Shown one piece after another: positions 24,864 to 34,674 of a stretch of 64,000 nt of DNA; positions within the stretch are counted from its first letter, which is position 1, and each line of letters starts with the position of its first letter. Location of the stretch: positions 1 through 64,000 of the forward strand of contig NZ_PVWN01000014.1 in the NCBI RefSeq assembly GCF_003003885.1. Direction: 5' to 3'. Under the pieces are notes generated by a model. The model was not told the DNA's origin and made no database searches. It saw only the letters and a program-made list of their open reading frames with translations. This stretch comes from Chlorogloea sp. CCALA 695. Lineage in GTDB: Bacteria > Cyanobacteriota > Cyanobacteriia > Cyanobacteriales > Chroococcidiopsidaceae. Position numbers and translations under genes: made by a program.

Positions 24864-26048
24864 ATGGCAAGAATAGAAACTAGAACAGAACCCATGGTGC
24901 TAAACATGGGGCCTCACCACCCCTCAATGCACGGAGTGATGAGACTAATCGTCACTTTGGATGGGGAAGACGTAGTAGATTGTGAGCCTGTAATGGGCTA
25001 TCTGCATCGCGGGATGGAGAAAATAGCCGAAAACCGCACAAATATCATGTACGTCCCTTACGTAAGTCGCTGGGACTACGCAGCCGGGATGTTTAATGAA
25101 GCGGTGAGCGTCAACGCGCCAGAAAAATTAGCAAATATTCCCGTTCCCAAACGCGCCAGCTACATTCGCGTAATTATGCTGGAATTAAACCGGATTGCTA
25201 ATCATTTGCTATGGTTAGGGCCATTTATGGCGGATGTAGGCGCTCAAACTCCATTTTTCTACATTTTCCGCGAACGGGAGATGATTTACGATTTGTGGGA
25301 AGCTGCTACAGGCTACCGAATGGTAAATAACAATTACTTCCGTATTGGTGGAGTTGCGGTAGATTTACCTTACGGTTGGGTAGATAAATGCGTAGAATTT
25401 ATTGAGTATTTTTACCCCAAAGTTGATGAGTACGAGCGCTTAATTACTAACAATCCCATTTTTAGAAGACGGGTTGAAGGTATTGGGACAATTGGCCGCG
25501 AAGATGCGATTAATTGGGGGCTATCAGGCCCGATGTTACGTGCTTCGGGGGTGAAGTGGGACTTAAGGAAAGTTGACCACTACGAATGTTATGACGATTT
25601 TGATTGGGATGTACAGTGGGAAACGGCAGGAGATTGTTTTGCGCGGTATTTAGTGCGGATTCGAGAAATGCGCGAATCGGTCAAAATTCTCCGTCAAGCA
25701 ATTAAAGCGCTTCCCGGTGGCCCTTTTGAAAACCTAGAGGCTAAACGCCTAGCTGAAGGCGCAAAATCTGAATGGAATGGTTTTGACTACCAGTACATTA
25801 GTAAAAAAGTTGCGCCTACTTTTAAAATTCCCAAAGGCGAACATTACGCGCGCATTGAAAGCGGTAAAGGTGAGTTAGGAATTTACCTTGTTGGTGATGA
25901 TAATGTGTTTCCTTGGCGGTGGAAGATTCGCGCTGCGGATTTTAATAACTTGCAAATTTTTCCTCACATTGTCCGAGGTGTAAAAGTTGCGGATATTGTG
26001 ACAATTTTGGGTAGCATTGACATCATTATGGGATCTGTAGATCGTTAG
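24864..26048 (+). CDS. ndhH: NAD(P)H-quinone oxidoreductase subunit H
   Basis: 394-residue hydrophilic-arm subunit of the photosynthetic NDH-1 complex, homologous to NuoD/NDUFS2 and forming part of the plastoquinone site beside cluster N2. Signatures: [43 protein letters not shown]-like region here [17 protein letters not shown], and the C-terminal [18 protein letters not shown]. The His loop H18/H19 and H23 near the quinone site and R49 of YLHRGMEK are present. The next gene on the same strand is a MidA-type methyltransferase, whose mitochondrial homologue modifies an arginine of this same subunit. The protein acts in thylakoid cyclic electron flow and respiration. Confidence 0.97.
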   Translation: MARIETRTEPMVLNMGPHHPSMHGVMRLIVTLDGEDVVDCEPVMGYLHRGMEKIAENRTNIMYVPYVSRWDYAAGMFNEAVSVNAPEKLANIPVPKRASYIRVIMLELNRIANHLLWLGPFMADVGAQTPFFYIFREREMIYDLWEAATGYRMVNNNYFRIGGVAVDLPYGWVDKCVEFIEYFYPKVDEYERLITNNPIFRRRVEGIGTIGREDAINWGLSGPMLRASGVKWDLRKVDHYECYDDFDWDVQWETAGDCFARYLVRIREMRESVKILRQAIKALPGGPFENLEAKRLAEGAKSEWNGFDYQYISKKVAPTFKIPKGEHYARIESGKGELGIYLVGDDNVFPWRWKIRAADFNNLQIFPHIVRGVKVADIVTILGSIDIIMGSVDR

Positions 26049-26108
26049 AACCTTTGGGGCGTAATACTTGCGCCCCATTACAATTGTTTTTGTATTTCTG
26101 GTAGACCG

Positions 26109-27269
26109 TTGAGACTTGACTTAGAAAATAATTCTAATTTGTTGTTAACTGACATTATTGCTAATTGCATTAAGGTAAACGGCGGCGCTATTACCTTTGC
26201 CGAATTTATGGAGTTGGCGCTATACCATCCCCAGTATGGCTATTACACTACAAAAGCTGTAGATATTGGGGCGCAAGGTGATTTTTTTACGTCTCCACAT
26301 TTAGGAAAAGATTTTGGCGAACTCTTAGCGGTGCAATTTGCCCAGATGTGGGACATTATGGGACAACCCGCAACTTTTACCCTGGTAGAAATGGGCGCAG
26401 GACAAGGTATTTTGGCTGTTGATCTTTTTAAATATTTGTACAAGCATTACCGCGAGTTTTTTAACTGCTTACAGTACATTATTGTTGAAGTATCCCCAGG
26501 CTTAAAACAGCAACAACAGCAGCTATTACAAGGTGTAGCTGATAAAGTTAAATGGTGCAGCTTAGAAGAAATACCTACTGATTCAATTATTGGCTGTGCT
26601 TTTTCTAATGAACTTATCGATGCGATGCCTATTAATTTATTTTCGCTGCAAGATGGGCAATTAGGAGAAATATATGTAACGTCCGAAAACAATACTTTTA
26701 TAGAAGTAGTAAGCGCTCCCTCTACGCCAAAAATAGCTCAGTATTTCGACTTGGTAGGAATAAACTTAGGGCAATTAGCAAGTAACTACCGTAGTGAAAT
26801 TAATTTAGCGGCTTTGGAATGGCTGACTACAATAAGCCAGAAATTGCAGCAAGGGTATTTGTTAACTATCGATTATGGCTACACGGCGGCGCGTTATTAT
26901 AACCCCATGCGATCGCAGGGAACTTTGCAATGCTACTATCGCCACGGATACCATAACAACCCGTATATAAACATCGGCGAGCAAGATATCACGGCTCATG
27001 TAGATTTTACGGCTTTAGAGCGCTGGGGCGAACAGTGCGGCTTACAAAAGGTAGGATTTACTCAGCAAGGATTATTTTTGATGGCGTTGGGATTGGGAGA
27101 GCGAATTGCAGCAAATTCGACCGAAAACGCCAATAATTTAGAGCAACTACTTCAACGCCGCGAAACCTTGCATCAGTTAATAAATCCTCAAGGATTAGGT
27201 GGTTTTGGCGTTTTAGTCCAATCTAAAGGATTGTTGCCTAATATTCCTTTAAAAGGTATGATGGCTTAA
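26109..27269 (+). CDS. SAM-dependent methyltransferase of the MidA/NDUFAF7 family
   Basis: 386 residues with a TTG start at 26109, 60 bp after ndhH; no ATG lies nearer the conserved start of the domain. The family signature is clear: ITFAEFMELALYHPQYGYYT, DIGAQGDFFTSPHLGKDFGE, the SAM motif LVEMGAGQGILAVDLF, VEVSPGLKQQQQ, and the family hallmark SNELIDAMP. DYGYTAARYYNPMRSQGTLQ and the GEQDITAHVDFTAL block follow. In mitochondria NDUFAF7 symmetrically dimethylates an Arg of NDUFS2 during complex I assembly. Adjacency to ndhH (the NDUFS2 homologue) suggests the same job for NDH-1. A 6-bp GC stem (26056-26061/26071-26076) lies in the gap and may attenuate transcription. Confidence 0.9.
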   Translation: MRLDLENNSNLLLTDIIANCIKVNGGAITFAEFMELALYHPQYGYYTTKAVDIGAQGDFFTSPHLGKDFGELLAVQFAQMWDIMGQPATFTLVEMGAGQGILAVDLFKYLYKHYREFFNCLQYIIVEVSPGLKQQQQQLLQGVADKVKWCSLEEIPTDSIIGCAFSNELIDAMPINLFSLQDGQLGEIYVTSENNTFIEVVSAPSTPKIAQYFDLVGINLGQLASNYRSEINLAALEWLTTISQKLQQGYLLTIDYGYTAARYYNPMRSQGTLQCYYRHGYHNNPYINIGEQDITAHVDFTALERWGEQCGLQKVGFTQQGLFLMALGLGERIAANSTENANNLEQLLQRRETLHQLINPQGLGGFGVLVQSKGLLPNIPLKGMMA

Positions 27270-27355
27270 AAAATTCTATTATCGTCTCACTGTACGAGCT
27301 TTTTTTGCTTTAAAGTCATTAAATTAAAACTGATACCGTTACAAAAAAGCCAATT

Positions 27356-27451
27356 ATGACTCCCCACGATTTGTTTATGCTAGTGCTGCTGCTTTCTCCT
27401 GGACTCTTGCTCTCAGTGATAATTATGGTAGCTTTTGCAGCAGGTGGTTAA
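27356..27451 (+). CDS. Candidate 31-residue single-span membrane peptide
   Basis: ATG at 27356 to TAA at 27451 encodes 31 residues: MTPHDLFMLVLLL, then SPGLLLSVIIMV, then AFAAGG. The peptide is one hydrophobic helix with a short polar N-terminus, like the small subunits of thylakoid complexes (PSI, PSII, cytochrome b6f, NDH-1). I cannot match it to a named one such as PetN, PsaM, NdhP or NdhQ. No strong Shine-Dalgarno is present (ACAAAAAAGCCAATT). It sits 86 bp after the midA-like gene and 54 bp before the dehydrogenase, on the same strand. The absence of charge and the gene-like ending argue for a real small protein, but chance is possible. Confidence 0.5.
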   Translation: MTPHDLFMLVLLLSPGLLLSVIIMVAFAAGG

Positions 27452-27505
27452 TTTCAGTACAGATACTTTTATCTAAAATATCCAAAATAAGCTGGAGGTA
27501 TACAA

Positions 27506-28498
27506 GTGAAAGTTGCTGTCTTCAGCACCAAGTCTTATGATCGCACTTTTTTAGAAGCTGCTAATACGCAAAGTAAGCACGAGTTAGTTTTTTTTGAACC
27601 CCGCTTAACTTGCGAAACCAGCGTATTAGCTACAGGGTCGCAAGCAGTTTGTGCTTTTGTCAATGATGAACTAAATGCTCAAACTCTTACCAAATTGGCA
27701 AACTTGGGCATAAAATTAATTGCGTTGCGATCGGCGGGTTTCAACAATGTAGATTTAATAAAAGCTGAGGAGTTAGAACTAACTGTTGTCCGCGTACCCG
27801 CCTATTCTCCCTATGCTGTTGCTGAACATACTATTGGCTTAATTCTTGCTCTCAATCGGCGCATACCTCGCGCTTACAACCGCGTCCGCGAAGGTAATTT
27901 TTCTTTAGAAGGGCTTTTAGGTTTCGATCTTAATGGTAAAACGGCGGGGATCGTTGGTACAGGCAGAATTGGCACGATTACAGCCCAAATACTCCAAGGT
28001 TTTGGGTGCAACGTATTGGCTTACGACAATACGCCTCCAGATAATCAAAACCTCGAATATGTATCGTTTCCGCAACTTTTGGCGGCGGCGGATATTGTTA
28101 GTTTGCATTGTCCTTTAACTCCTGAAACTCATCACCTAATCAACGCTCAAACAGTAGCGCAAATGAAAACAGGTGCTATGCTAATCAACACGAGTCGCGG
28201 GGCTTTAATTGACACCAAAGCGGTAGTTACTGGCTTAAAATCCGGTAAAATCGGCTATCTTGGCTTAGATGTGTACGAAAAGGAGGGAAATTTATTTTTT
28301 GAAGACTTGTCAAGTGCAGTCATTCAAGACGATCTTTTTGAACGTCTGCTTACTTTTCCCAATGTCTTAATTACCGGACATCAATCTTTTTTCACTATTG
28401 AAGCTGTGAAAAGTATTGCCGAAACTACTTTGTCAAATATCTCTGACTTTGAACAGGGTAATTGCTCTAATCAAGTGAAGCCAAGTCAACACCACTGA
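27506..28498 (+). CDS. D-2-hydroxyacid dehydrogenase (D-lactate dehydrogenase type)
   Basis: 330 residues from a GTG start with a good GGAGGT site. NAD-dependent reduction of 2-oxoacids, most likely pyruvate to D-lactate, as in cyanobacterial Ddh. The substrate domain opens [29 protein letters not shown] supplies the catalytic Arg region, and the NAD motif is [50 protein letters not shown] and the proton-donor His in [13 protein letters not shown] complete the LdhA-type pattern. It could also accept other 2-oxoacids. Transcribed singly or with the small peptide upstream. Confidence 0.9.
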   Translation: MKVAVFSTKSYDRTFLEAANTQSKHELVFFEPRLTCETSVLATGSQAVCAFVNDELNAQTLTKLANLGIKLIALRSAGFNNVDLIKAEELELTVVRVPAYSPYAVAEHTIGLILALNRRIPRAYNRVREGNFSLEGLLGFDLNGKTAGIVGTGRIGTITAQILQGFGCNVLAYDNTPPDNQNLEYVSFPQLLAAADIVSLHCPLTPETHHLINAQTVAQMKTGAMLINTSRGALIDTKAVVTGLKSGKIGYLGLDVYEKEGNLFFEDLSSAVIQDDLFERLLTFPNVLITGHQSFFTIEAVKSIAETTLSNISDFEQGNCSNQVKPSQHH

Positions 28499-28709
28499 GG
28501 TATATACATCAACTATAGGAATAGAAACTAAAGTTTCAATTGCTAATGCTATCTACCTTGAAGTCGATGAATCATTTTTTGAGAGCTAGTAAGGTTAGAC
28601 AATAGTTAAAACCGTTTTCTCTCTTTCCGAGGCGGTGCTGATAACCAAGATATTGCCTAGCAAACGATCTGGGCGTTGTCATTTCCAAAAATCAACACAC
28701 TAAAAAATT

Positions 28710-29129
28710 ATGGAATCCCAACTGCAACAAGAATACACCGATACCCAAAATATTAAGGTATCAGCCCCAGGAACTATGGTTACTATAGAGCCAAGTACAG
28801 ATGATCAGTGGACGCGCGTAGGTTCTCAAGTTTCAGGGTTTTTAGCTCAATTACCCGAAATAATCGGCAATTTTTGGGAAAGTTACAAGCAGCCAATTAC
28901 TAGCCTGGGATTAATTTTTGCCGCAATTATCACAGTTAAAGTCGTATTTGCAGTAATTGCTGCTTTAAACGATATTCCACTTTTAGCACCAACTTTTGAA
29001 TTAGTTGGAATTGCTTACTCAGCTTGGTTTGTCAACCGCTACTTGCTTCAAGCCTCCCACCGTCAAGAATTGGCGCAAGAAATTGAAAAGTTGAAAGGAA
29101 AAGTAGTTGGTAGTCAACAACTGTCATAA
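28710..29129 (+). CDS. CAAD-domain (CURT1-like) membrane protein
   Basis: 139 residues. A polar N-terminal 45 residues is followed by an amphipathic helix (SGFLAQLPEIIGNFWESYKQ), TM1 (about 64-86, LGLIFAAIITVKVVFAVIAA) and TM2 (about 89-113, APTFELVGIAYSAWFVNRYL), and a charged C-terminal helix (RQELAQEIEKLKGKV). This is the CAAD domain found free or inserted in some cyanobacterial aminoacyl-tRNA synthetases. The stand-alone form is homologous to plant CURVATURE THYLAKOID1, which bends thylakoid margins. A thylakoid location and membrane-shaping role are inferred from the family. It has its own strong terminator. Confidence 0.88.
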   Translation: MESQLQQEYTDTQNIKVSAPGTMVTIEPSTDDQWTRVGSQVSGFLAQLPEIIGNFWESYKQPITSLGLIFAAIITVKVVFAVIAALNDIPLLAPTFELVGIAYSAWFVNRYLLQASHRQELAQEIEKLKGKVVGSQQLS

Positions 29130-29149
29130 CTACCATAATCTTTCAAAAT

Positions 29150-29190
29150 AAATAAGCGATCGCACTTATGGGATGTGCGATCGCTTATTT
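29150..29190. terminator. Strong bidirectional terminator containing HIP1 in both arms
   Basis: AAATAAGCGATCGCAC (29150-29165) pairs perfectly with GTGCGATCGCTTATTT (29175-29190), a 16-bp stem with a 9-nt loop, between the convergent CAAD and SLH genes. Each arm contains the HIP1 octamer GCGATCGC. Confidence 0.93.
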
Positions 29191-30135
29191 TTATTTAGTA
29201 TTACCTACATAGGGCGAATCTATTGGCTGTAATTTACCTTGTTGTACCATCGCCTGATAAACTATTGCCGCTACTTCAGCGCGGGTAGCATTGCGGTTAG
29301 GTGCTAGGATATTGCGATCGGGATAATTGGCTATAAGCCCTGCATTTGTTGCTGCGGCTACTTTATCTTTAGCATAGTTGGGAATTTCGTTAGCATCCCC
29401 GTAAGATTGCAAAACTGATTGAGTCGCAGAAGCCGGAAGTTTTAAGCCGCTAGCAATTGCCACCAAAACTTGCACTCTGGGAATTTCTTGAGTTGGGCGA
29501 AAAACATCGCCGGGATAGCCTTGTAAAAATCCGGTGGTTGTAGCACTGTTAATTGCCGGAATACCCCAAAAATTAGTCTCAATATCCTTATATTTTGTTG
29601 TTCCGTCTACAGATTGATTATCGAAAGCATCTTGCAACAATGCAGCAAATTCCGCACGAGTTATTGTTTGATTTGGTCGAAAATAGTCTCCAGCATAGCC
29701 ACTAACAACCCCACTTGCTGCTAAAGCATGAATATAGGGACGCGCCCAATAGTCCGGGGGAACATCAATAAAAGTAACTGGCGTTCCTGTTTTTGGTGTT
29801 GGGGAGGCTGCAACACTCCCATTAGGAACAACTACCACCGGAACTTGCGCTCGCCTTTGGGGGACTTCATCAGAGGCAATAGAAGGGCTAACGCTAGGGG
29901 CTAAGGTAGGTGCGGTTTCTACTTCTGCGGCTTGCGGGGAAGGAACCAGTAAAGGAGTAGAATTGCGATCGCTTGATAAAATGCGATCGAGGTTTATTGC
30001 TTGTGGATTGCGAGATAACGACCACCAAATAATCCCGCCAATAGCGCTAAAAGCAACCAAAATTCCGATAAAATCATCAAAACCTAAAGGTGTTTTGTCC
30101 GATGGCGAAGGATCGGGCGGTAAAGAATTTGTCAT
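29191..30135 (-). CDS. SLH-domain envelope protein
   Basis: 314 residues. An N-terminal hydrophobic segment (DFIGILVAFSAIGGIIWWSL) anchors it. A Pro/Ser/Val-rich linker of about 80 residues follows. Three S-layer-homology repeats fill residues from about 120 to the end: TFIDVPPDYWARPYIHALAA with GVVSGYAGDYFRPNQTITRA, KDIETNFWGIPAINSATTTG with FLQGYPGDVFRPTQEIPR, and a third ending NRNATRAEVAAIVYQAMVQQ. Such proteins tether the outer envelope to peptidoglycan or pyruvylated wall polymer; no porin barrel is present here. It is divergent from nothing: the upstream gene hom is on the same strand, 75 bp away. Confidence 0.88.
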   Translation of the reverse strand: MTNSLPPDPSPSDKTPLGFDDFIGILVAFSAIGGIIWWSLSRNPQAINLDRILSSDRNSTPLLVPSPQAAEVETAPTLAPSVSPSIASDEVPQRRAQVPVVVVPNGSVAASPTPKTGTPVTFIDVPPDYWARPYIHALAASGVVSGYAGDYFRPNQTITRAEFAALLQDAFDNQSVDGTTKYKDIETNFWGIPAINSATTTGFLQGYPGDVFRPTQEIPRVQVLVAIASGLKLPASATQSVLQSYGDANEIPNYAKDKVAAATNAGLIANYPDRNILAPNRNATRAEVAAIVYQAMVQQGKLQPIDSPYVGNTK

Positions 30136-30210
30136 ATTAGCAGCAAAAGAATATAGCCAAATTAAGCCACTAACTAGGGCTTTTGCGATACCTCTTTTGG
30201 GTAGGTTTTT

Positions 30211-31497
30211 TTACAGCACTCGTAACAAACTAGCAACGCTACTTATTGCAGGTAACGTGCGAATTTCTGCTAAAGAAGCATTAAAATCGCCTTCGCGGAC
30301 ATCATGAGTTACAACCACAATTTCCGCTAAATTATCGTGAATGCCTGTTTGTACCACCGATTCTAAGCTAACGCCACAGTTACCGAAACAAGTACCCAAT
30401 TTACCAATTACCCCCGGATGATCTTGCGTCAGAAAACGGGCGTAAAAGCGGGTTACAAGATCGTCCATTGGCGACTTTTCGCAATATTCTTGATGAGAAC
30501 AACTCATTAAAGGATGGGGTTTTGCTGTGCCAGTTTTTAGTACGGCTGCGATCGCCAATATATCCGCTACTACCGCACTAGCCGTTGCTCCCGCCCCCGC
30601 CCCCGGCCCAAAAAACATTACTTGTCCTATAGGGTCGCCTTCTACCAAAATTGCGTTGTACACCCCGTTAATGCTGGCTAAAGGGTGGGCTTGCGGGACT
30701 AAAGTCGGATGGACGCGTAAGGAGAGACTATTACTAGAGGGGGCTTTTTTGGCGATCGCTAAAAGTTTGATGACAAAACCGAGTTTTTCGGCGTAAGCTA
30801 TGTCTGCCTTGCTAACATTGCGGATACCTTCACAATAAACATCTTGTAACTTAATTCGTCCACCAAAAGCTAAAGAAGCCAGAATCGCAATTTTATCGGC
30901 TGCGTCTAATCCATCTATATCCGCAGTGGGATCGGCTTCCGCGTAACCTAGTTGTTGGGCTTCGGCTAAAACTTCCGCAAAATCACTCCCGCGATCGCGC
31001 ATTGCCGTCAAAATATAATTTGTTGTGCCGTTAACAATCCCTGTAACCGCCGTAATTCGATTTACACTCAAAGATTGCTTAAGTGGCGCAATAACCGGGA
31101 TACCGCCGCCTACAGCCGCCTCTAACATCACGTATACCCCGGCGGCATTGGCTGCTGTAAAAATTTCATCGCCATAACGGGCAATTACGGCTTTATTGGC
31201 TGTAACTACGTGCTTACCATTGTTGATTGCTTGTAAGATGAGACTTCGCGCAGGTTCTAAGCCTCCTAGCAACTCTACGACTATATCTATCGCTGGATCT
31301 TTGACAATTGATTCTAAATCTGTAGTAATTACTTCCGCAGGCAAAGTTACAGCGCGGGATTTAGCTAGAGATTTTACCCCAACTTTGTACACTTCTATTT
31401 CTTTTAGCAACGCCTGCCGACCAGTAGGATCTAATAGCAGTTGAACTGTACCTGTACCTACCGTCCCTAAGCCCAAGATTCCTACTTTAAAAGCCAC
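30211..31497 (-). CDS. hom: Homoserine dehydrogenase
   Basis: NAD(P)H-dependent reduction of aspartate-semialdehyde to homoserine on the way to Thr, Met and Ile. 428 residues with the regulatory C-terminus. Rossmann motif VGILGLGTVGTGTVQLL, VTANKAVIARYGDE, the central catalytic block VNGTTNYILTAM with GYAEADPTADIDGLDAADKI, and the GPGAGAGATASAVVADI segment. An ACT domain at the C-terminus (about residues 350-428, FLTQDHPGVIGKLGTCFGNC) would bind threonine for feedback control. The start ATG at 31497 precedes the GILGLGTVG strand by the normal four residues. petH lies upstream on the same strand with a 13-bp hairpin between. Confidence 0.96.
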   Translation of the reverse strand: MAFKVGILGLGTVGTGTVQLLLDPTGRQALLKEIEVYKVGVKSLAKSRAVTLPAEVITTDLESIVKDPAIDIVVELLGGLEPARSLILQAINNGKHVVTANKAVIARYGDEIFTAANAAGVYVMLEAAVGGGIPVIAPLKQSLSVNRITAVTGIVNGTTNYILTAMRDRGSDFAEVLAEAQQLGYAEADPTADIDGLDAADKIAILASLAFGGRIKLQDVYCEGIRNVSKADIAYAEKLGFVIKLLAIAKKAPSSNSLSLRVHPTLVPQAHPLASINGVYNAILVEGDPIGQVMFFGPGAGAGATASAVVADILAIAAVLKTGTAKPHPLMSCSHQEYCEKSPMDDLVTRFYARFLTQDHPGVIGKLGTCFGNCGVSLESVVQTGIHDNLAEIVVVTHDVREGDFNASLAEIRTLPAISSVASLLRVL

Positions 31498-31525
31498 AAT
31501 CTGTTACCAATATCACCAAAAACTA

Positions 31526-31558
31526 TTGTAGGGGTGTATTTACCATACACCCCTACAA
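31526..31558. repeat. GTAGGGGTGTA palindrome between petH and hom
   Basis: TTGTAGGGGTGTA (31526-31538) is the exact reverse complement of TACACCCCTACAA (31546-31558), with a 7-bp loop. It lies about 20 bp after the petH stop and is a plausible petH terminator or RNA-stabilising hairpin. The GTAGGGGTGTA unit recurs as a dispersed repeat in cyanobacterial genomes (recalled). Confidence 0.75.
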
Positions 31559-31577
31559 ATCGACTAATTATTAGTAT

Positions 31578-32876
<1,299 letters not shown>

Positions 32877-33055
32877 TTAAATCTCTCCGAACCGTACTTA
32901 ACTTAATAAAAATTTCGAGCCTTGCTACTTGACTCATAATACCGGATACCCGGCGCTTAGAGTGCTGGGGCGGAAAGTTACGGTTGACAGGTTCGAGCAA
33001 ATATCAAAATAAAAAGCGCTATTCTAAACTTTTTTTATAAAAGTGTGCAACAAAA

Positions 33056-33075
33056 CCTTAGCATAGGTACTAAGG
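33056..33075. promoter_or_regulatory. Perfect CCTTAG-N8-CTAAGG dyad
   Basis: CCTTAG (33056-33061) and CTAAGG (33070-33075) are exact reverse complements, 8 bp apart, in the petH-prk divergent region. Spacing suits a dimeric helix-turn-helix regulator. The regulator is not identified. Confidence 0.45.
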
Positions 33076-33144
33076 CAGACGATAAAGCTTGAGCTTTGGA
33101 GATTGTAAGAGAGATCCTATTTTGGTAAAATCTACAATAACAAT

Positions 33145-33157
33145 AGTATTAAATACT
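33145..33157. promoter_or_regulatory. 13-bp palindrome AGTATT-A-AATACT
   Basis: An exact palindrome around A33151, about 240 bp upstream of prk, in an AT-rich stretch. It may be an operator or only AT-rich coincidence. Confidence 0.3.
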
Positions 33158-33396
33158 TACCACAGCACAATTTGATTGTTTTTTATCAAAAAAGCAATTA
33201 GTACCGCATAAAAGTTCTAGTAGCTACTTGCGACTAGCGTTAACCAGGAATGGAGAACGAAAAACAGATAAAGCATAGCGGACTGCTTTATTGAGTCGCT
33301 ACTTAATTCTTAGCCGCCTAGGTAAAGAAAAATAGCTACGAGACGTACAGCAAAGAAAATTTATTGATTTCATCATTTTGCCAGTAGAGGAAAGCT

Positions 33397-34401
33397 ATGA
33401 CAAGTTCGCCGGATAGAGTGGTATTAATTGGAGTTGCAGGGGATTCAGGGTGTGGTAAATCAACCTTTTTGCGTCGGTTAGCCGACTTATTTGGCGAAGA
33501 ATTTTTGACAGTAATCTGCTTAGATGACTATCACAGTTTGGATCGCAAGCAGCGCAAAGAGACAAAAATAACCGCTTTAGATCCTAGAGCAAACAATTTC
33601 GATCTGATGTACGAGCAACTAAAAGCGCTCAAGCAAGGTCAATCAATCAATAAGCCCATATATAACCACGAAACCGGAGAAATAGATCCACCAGAAAATA
33701 TAGAGGCAAACCACATTATCGTAGTTGAAGGGTTGCATCCCTTGTACGATGAAAGAGTCAGAAGTCTGTTGGATTTCAGCGTGTATTTAGATATCAGCGA
33801 TGAAGTCAAAATTGCCTGGAAAATTCAGCGAGACATGGAAGAAAGAGGTCATCGCTACGAAGACGTACTAGCGGCGATCAATTCTCGTCGTCCAGACTTT
33901 ACAGCTTACATTGAACCACAGAAAAAATTTGCTGACGTAGTAATTCAAGTATTGCCTACCCAATTACTCAAAGAAGACAAAGAGCGCAAAGTATTGCGCG
34001 TCCGCATGATTCAGCGAGAAGGGATAGAAGGATTAGAGCCAGTTTACTTGTTTGATGAAGGTTCAACTATTCATTGGACACCTTGCGGACGTAAGCTTAC
34101 TTGTTCTTACCCAGGAATGCAAATGTATTATGGGCCAGATCCTTACAGTCAAGACAACGTATCTGTTTTAGAAGTAGACGGTCAATTTGACAACCTAGAC
34201 GAAGTAATTTATCTAGAGAATCATTTGAGCAAAACTTCGACCAAGTATCAAGGAGAAATGACCCATTTATTGCTGCAACACCGCGAATATCCAGGTTCAA
34301 ACAACGGAACGGGACTATTTCAAGTATTGACAGGCTTGAAAATGCGCGCAACTTACGAACGTTTGACAGCAAAAGAAGCCAAAATTGCCGCAAAAGTGTA
34401 A
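33397..34401 (+). CDS. prk: Phosphoribulokinase
   Basis: ATP-dependent phosphorylation of ribulose-5-phosphate to RuBP, the CO2 acceptor for Rubisco. 334 residues as in cyanobacteria. P-loop GVAGDSGCGKST (residues 12-23) carries C19, and C41 (TVICLDDYHSLDR) is its redox partner, so light/thioredoxin control and CP12 binding are expected. DPRANNFDLM, IVVEGLHPLYDERV (catalytic Asp/Arg region) and KIQRDMEERGHRYEDVLAAI complete the family pattern. It is divergent from petH, and a clear terminator lies 180 bp downstream. Confidence 0.97.
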   Translation: MTSSPDRVVLIGVAGDSGCGKSTFLRRLADLFGEEFLTVICLDDYHSLDRKQRKETKITALDPRANNFDLMYEQLKALKQGQSINKPIYNHETGEIDPPENIEANHIIVVEGLHPLYDERVRSLLDFSVYLDISDEVKIAWKIQRDMEERGHRYEDVLAAINSRRPDFTAYIEPQKKFADVVIQVLPTQLLKEDKERKVLRVRMIQREGIEGLEPVYLFDEGSTIHWTPCGRKLTCSYPGMQMYYGPDPYSQDNVSVLEVDGQFDNLDEVIYLENHLSKTSTKYQGEMTHLLLQHREYPGSNNGTGLFQVLTGLKMRATYERLTAKEAKIAAKV

Positions 34402-34438
34402 GTAGGTGCGATAAGGATGTTTTTTTAAATGCCACTTT

Positions 34439-34475
34439 AGGGAGATCCCCCCTAACCCCCCTTAAAAAGGGGGGA
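34439..34475. repeat. C-rich/G-rich palindromic repeat after prk
   Basis: CCCCCCTT (34456-34463) pairs with AAGGGGGG (34467-34474) around AAA, preceded by another C6 run at 34447-34452. A similar, shorter hairpin (TCCCCCTT/AAGGGGGA) occurs at 37891-37910. This CCCCCTTAAAAAGGGGG pattern is a familiar intergenic repeat in cyanobacteria. Confidence 0.7.
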
Positions 34476-34580
34476 AAACATACAATTAAAGTCTTCCTTT
34501 TTAAGGGTGATGAGCGTGGGGATATAAACGAATAGCTACTGGTCGAAAACCTGGCAAAACATTTTTTGAGAATTTTTGAG

Positions 34581-34605
34581 GGACGCTTACAAAGCGTCCT
34601 TTTTT
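34581..34605 (+). terminator. Rho-independent terminator of prk
   Basis: GGACGCTT (34581-34588), loop ACA, AAGCGTCC (34592-34599), then six T. No other gene lies between prk and this site. Confidence 0.9.
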
Positions 34606-34674
34606 ATGGCTATGGTGTGATCGGCGAATATGTCAAAATCTTAAATAACAGCTTTTTAACTTACTATTTCTGCC

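Noticed and set aside
32980-33010. Possible tRNA (GGTTCGAG-like T-loop)
   Set aside because: No acceptor or anticodon stem can be folded around it. It is a chance match in the petH upstream region.
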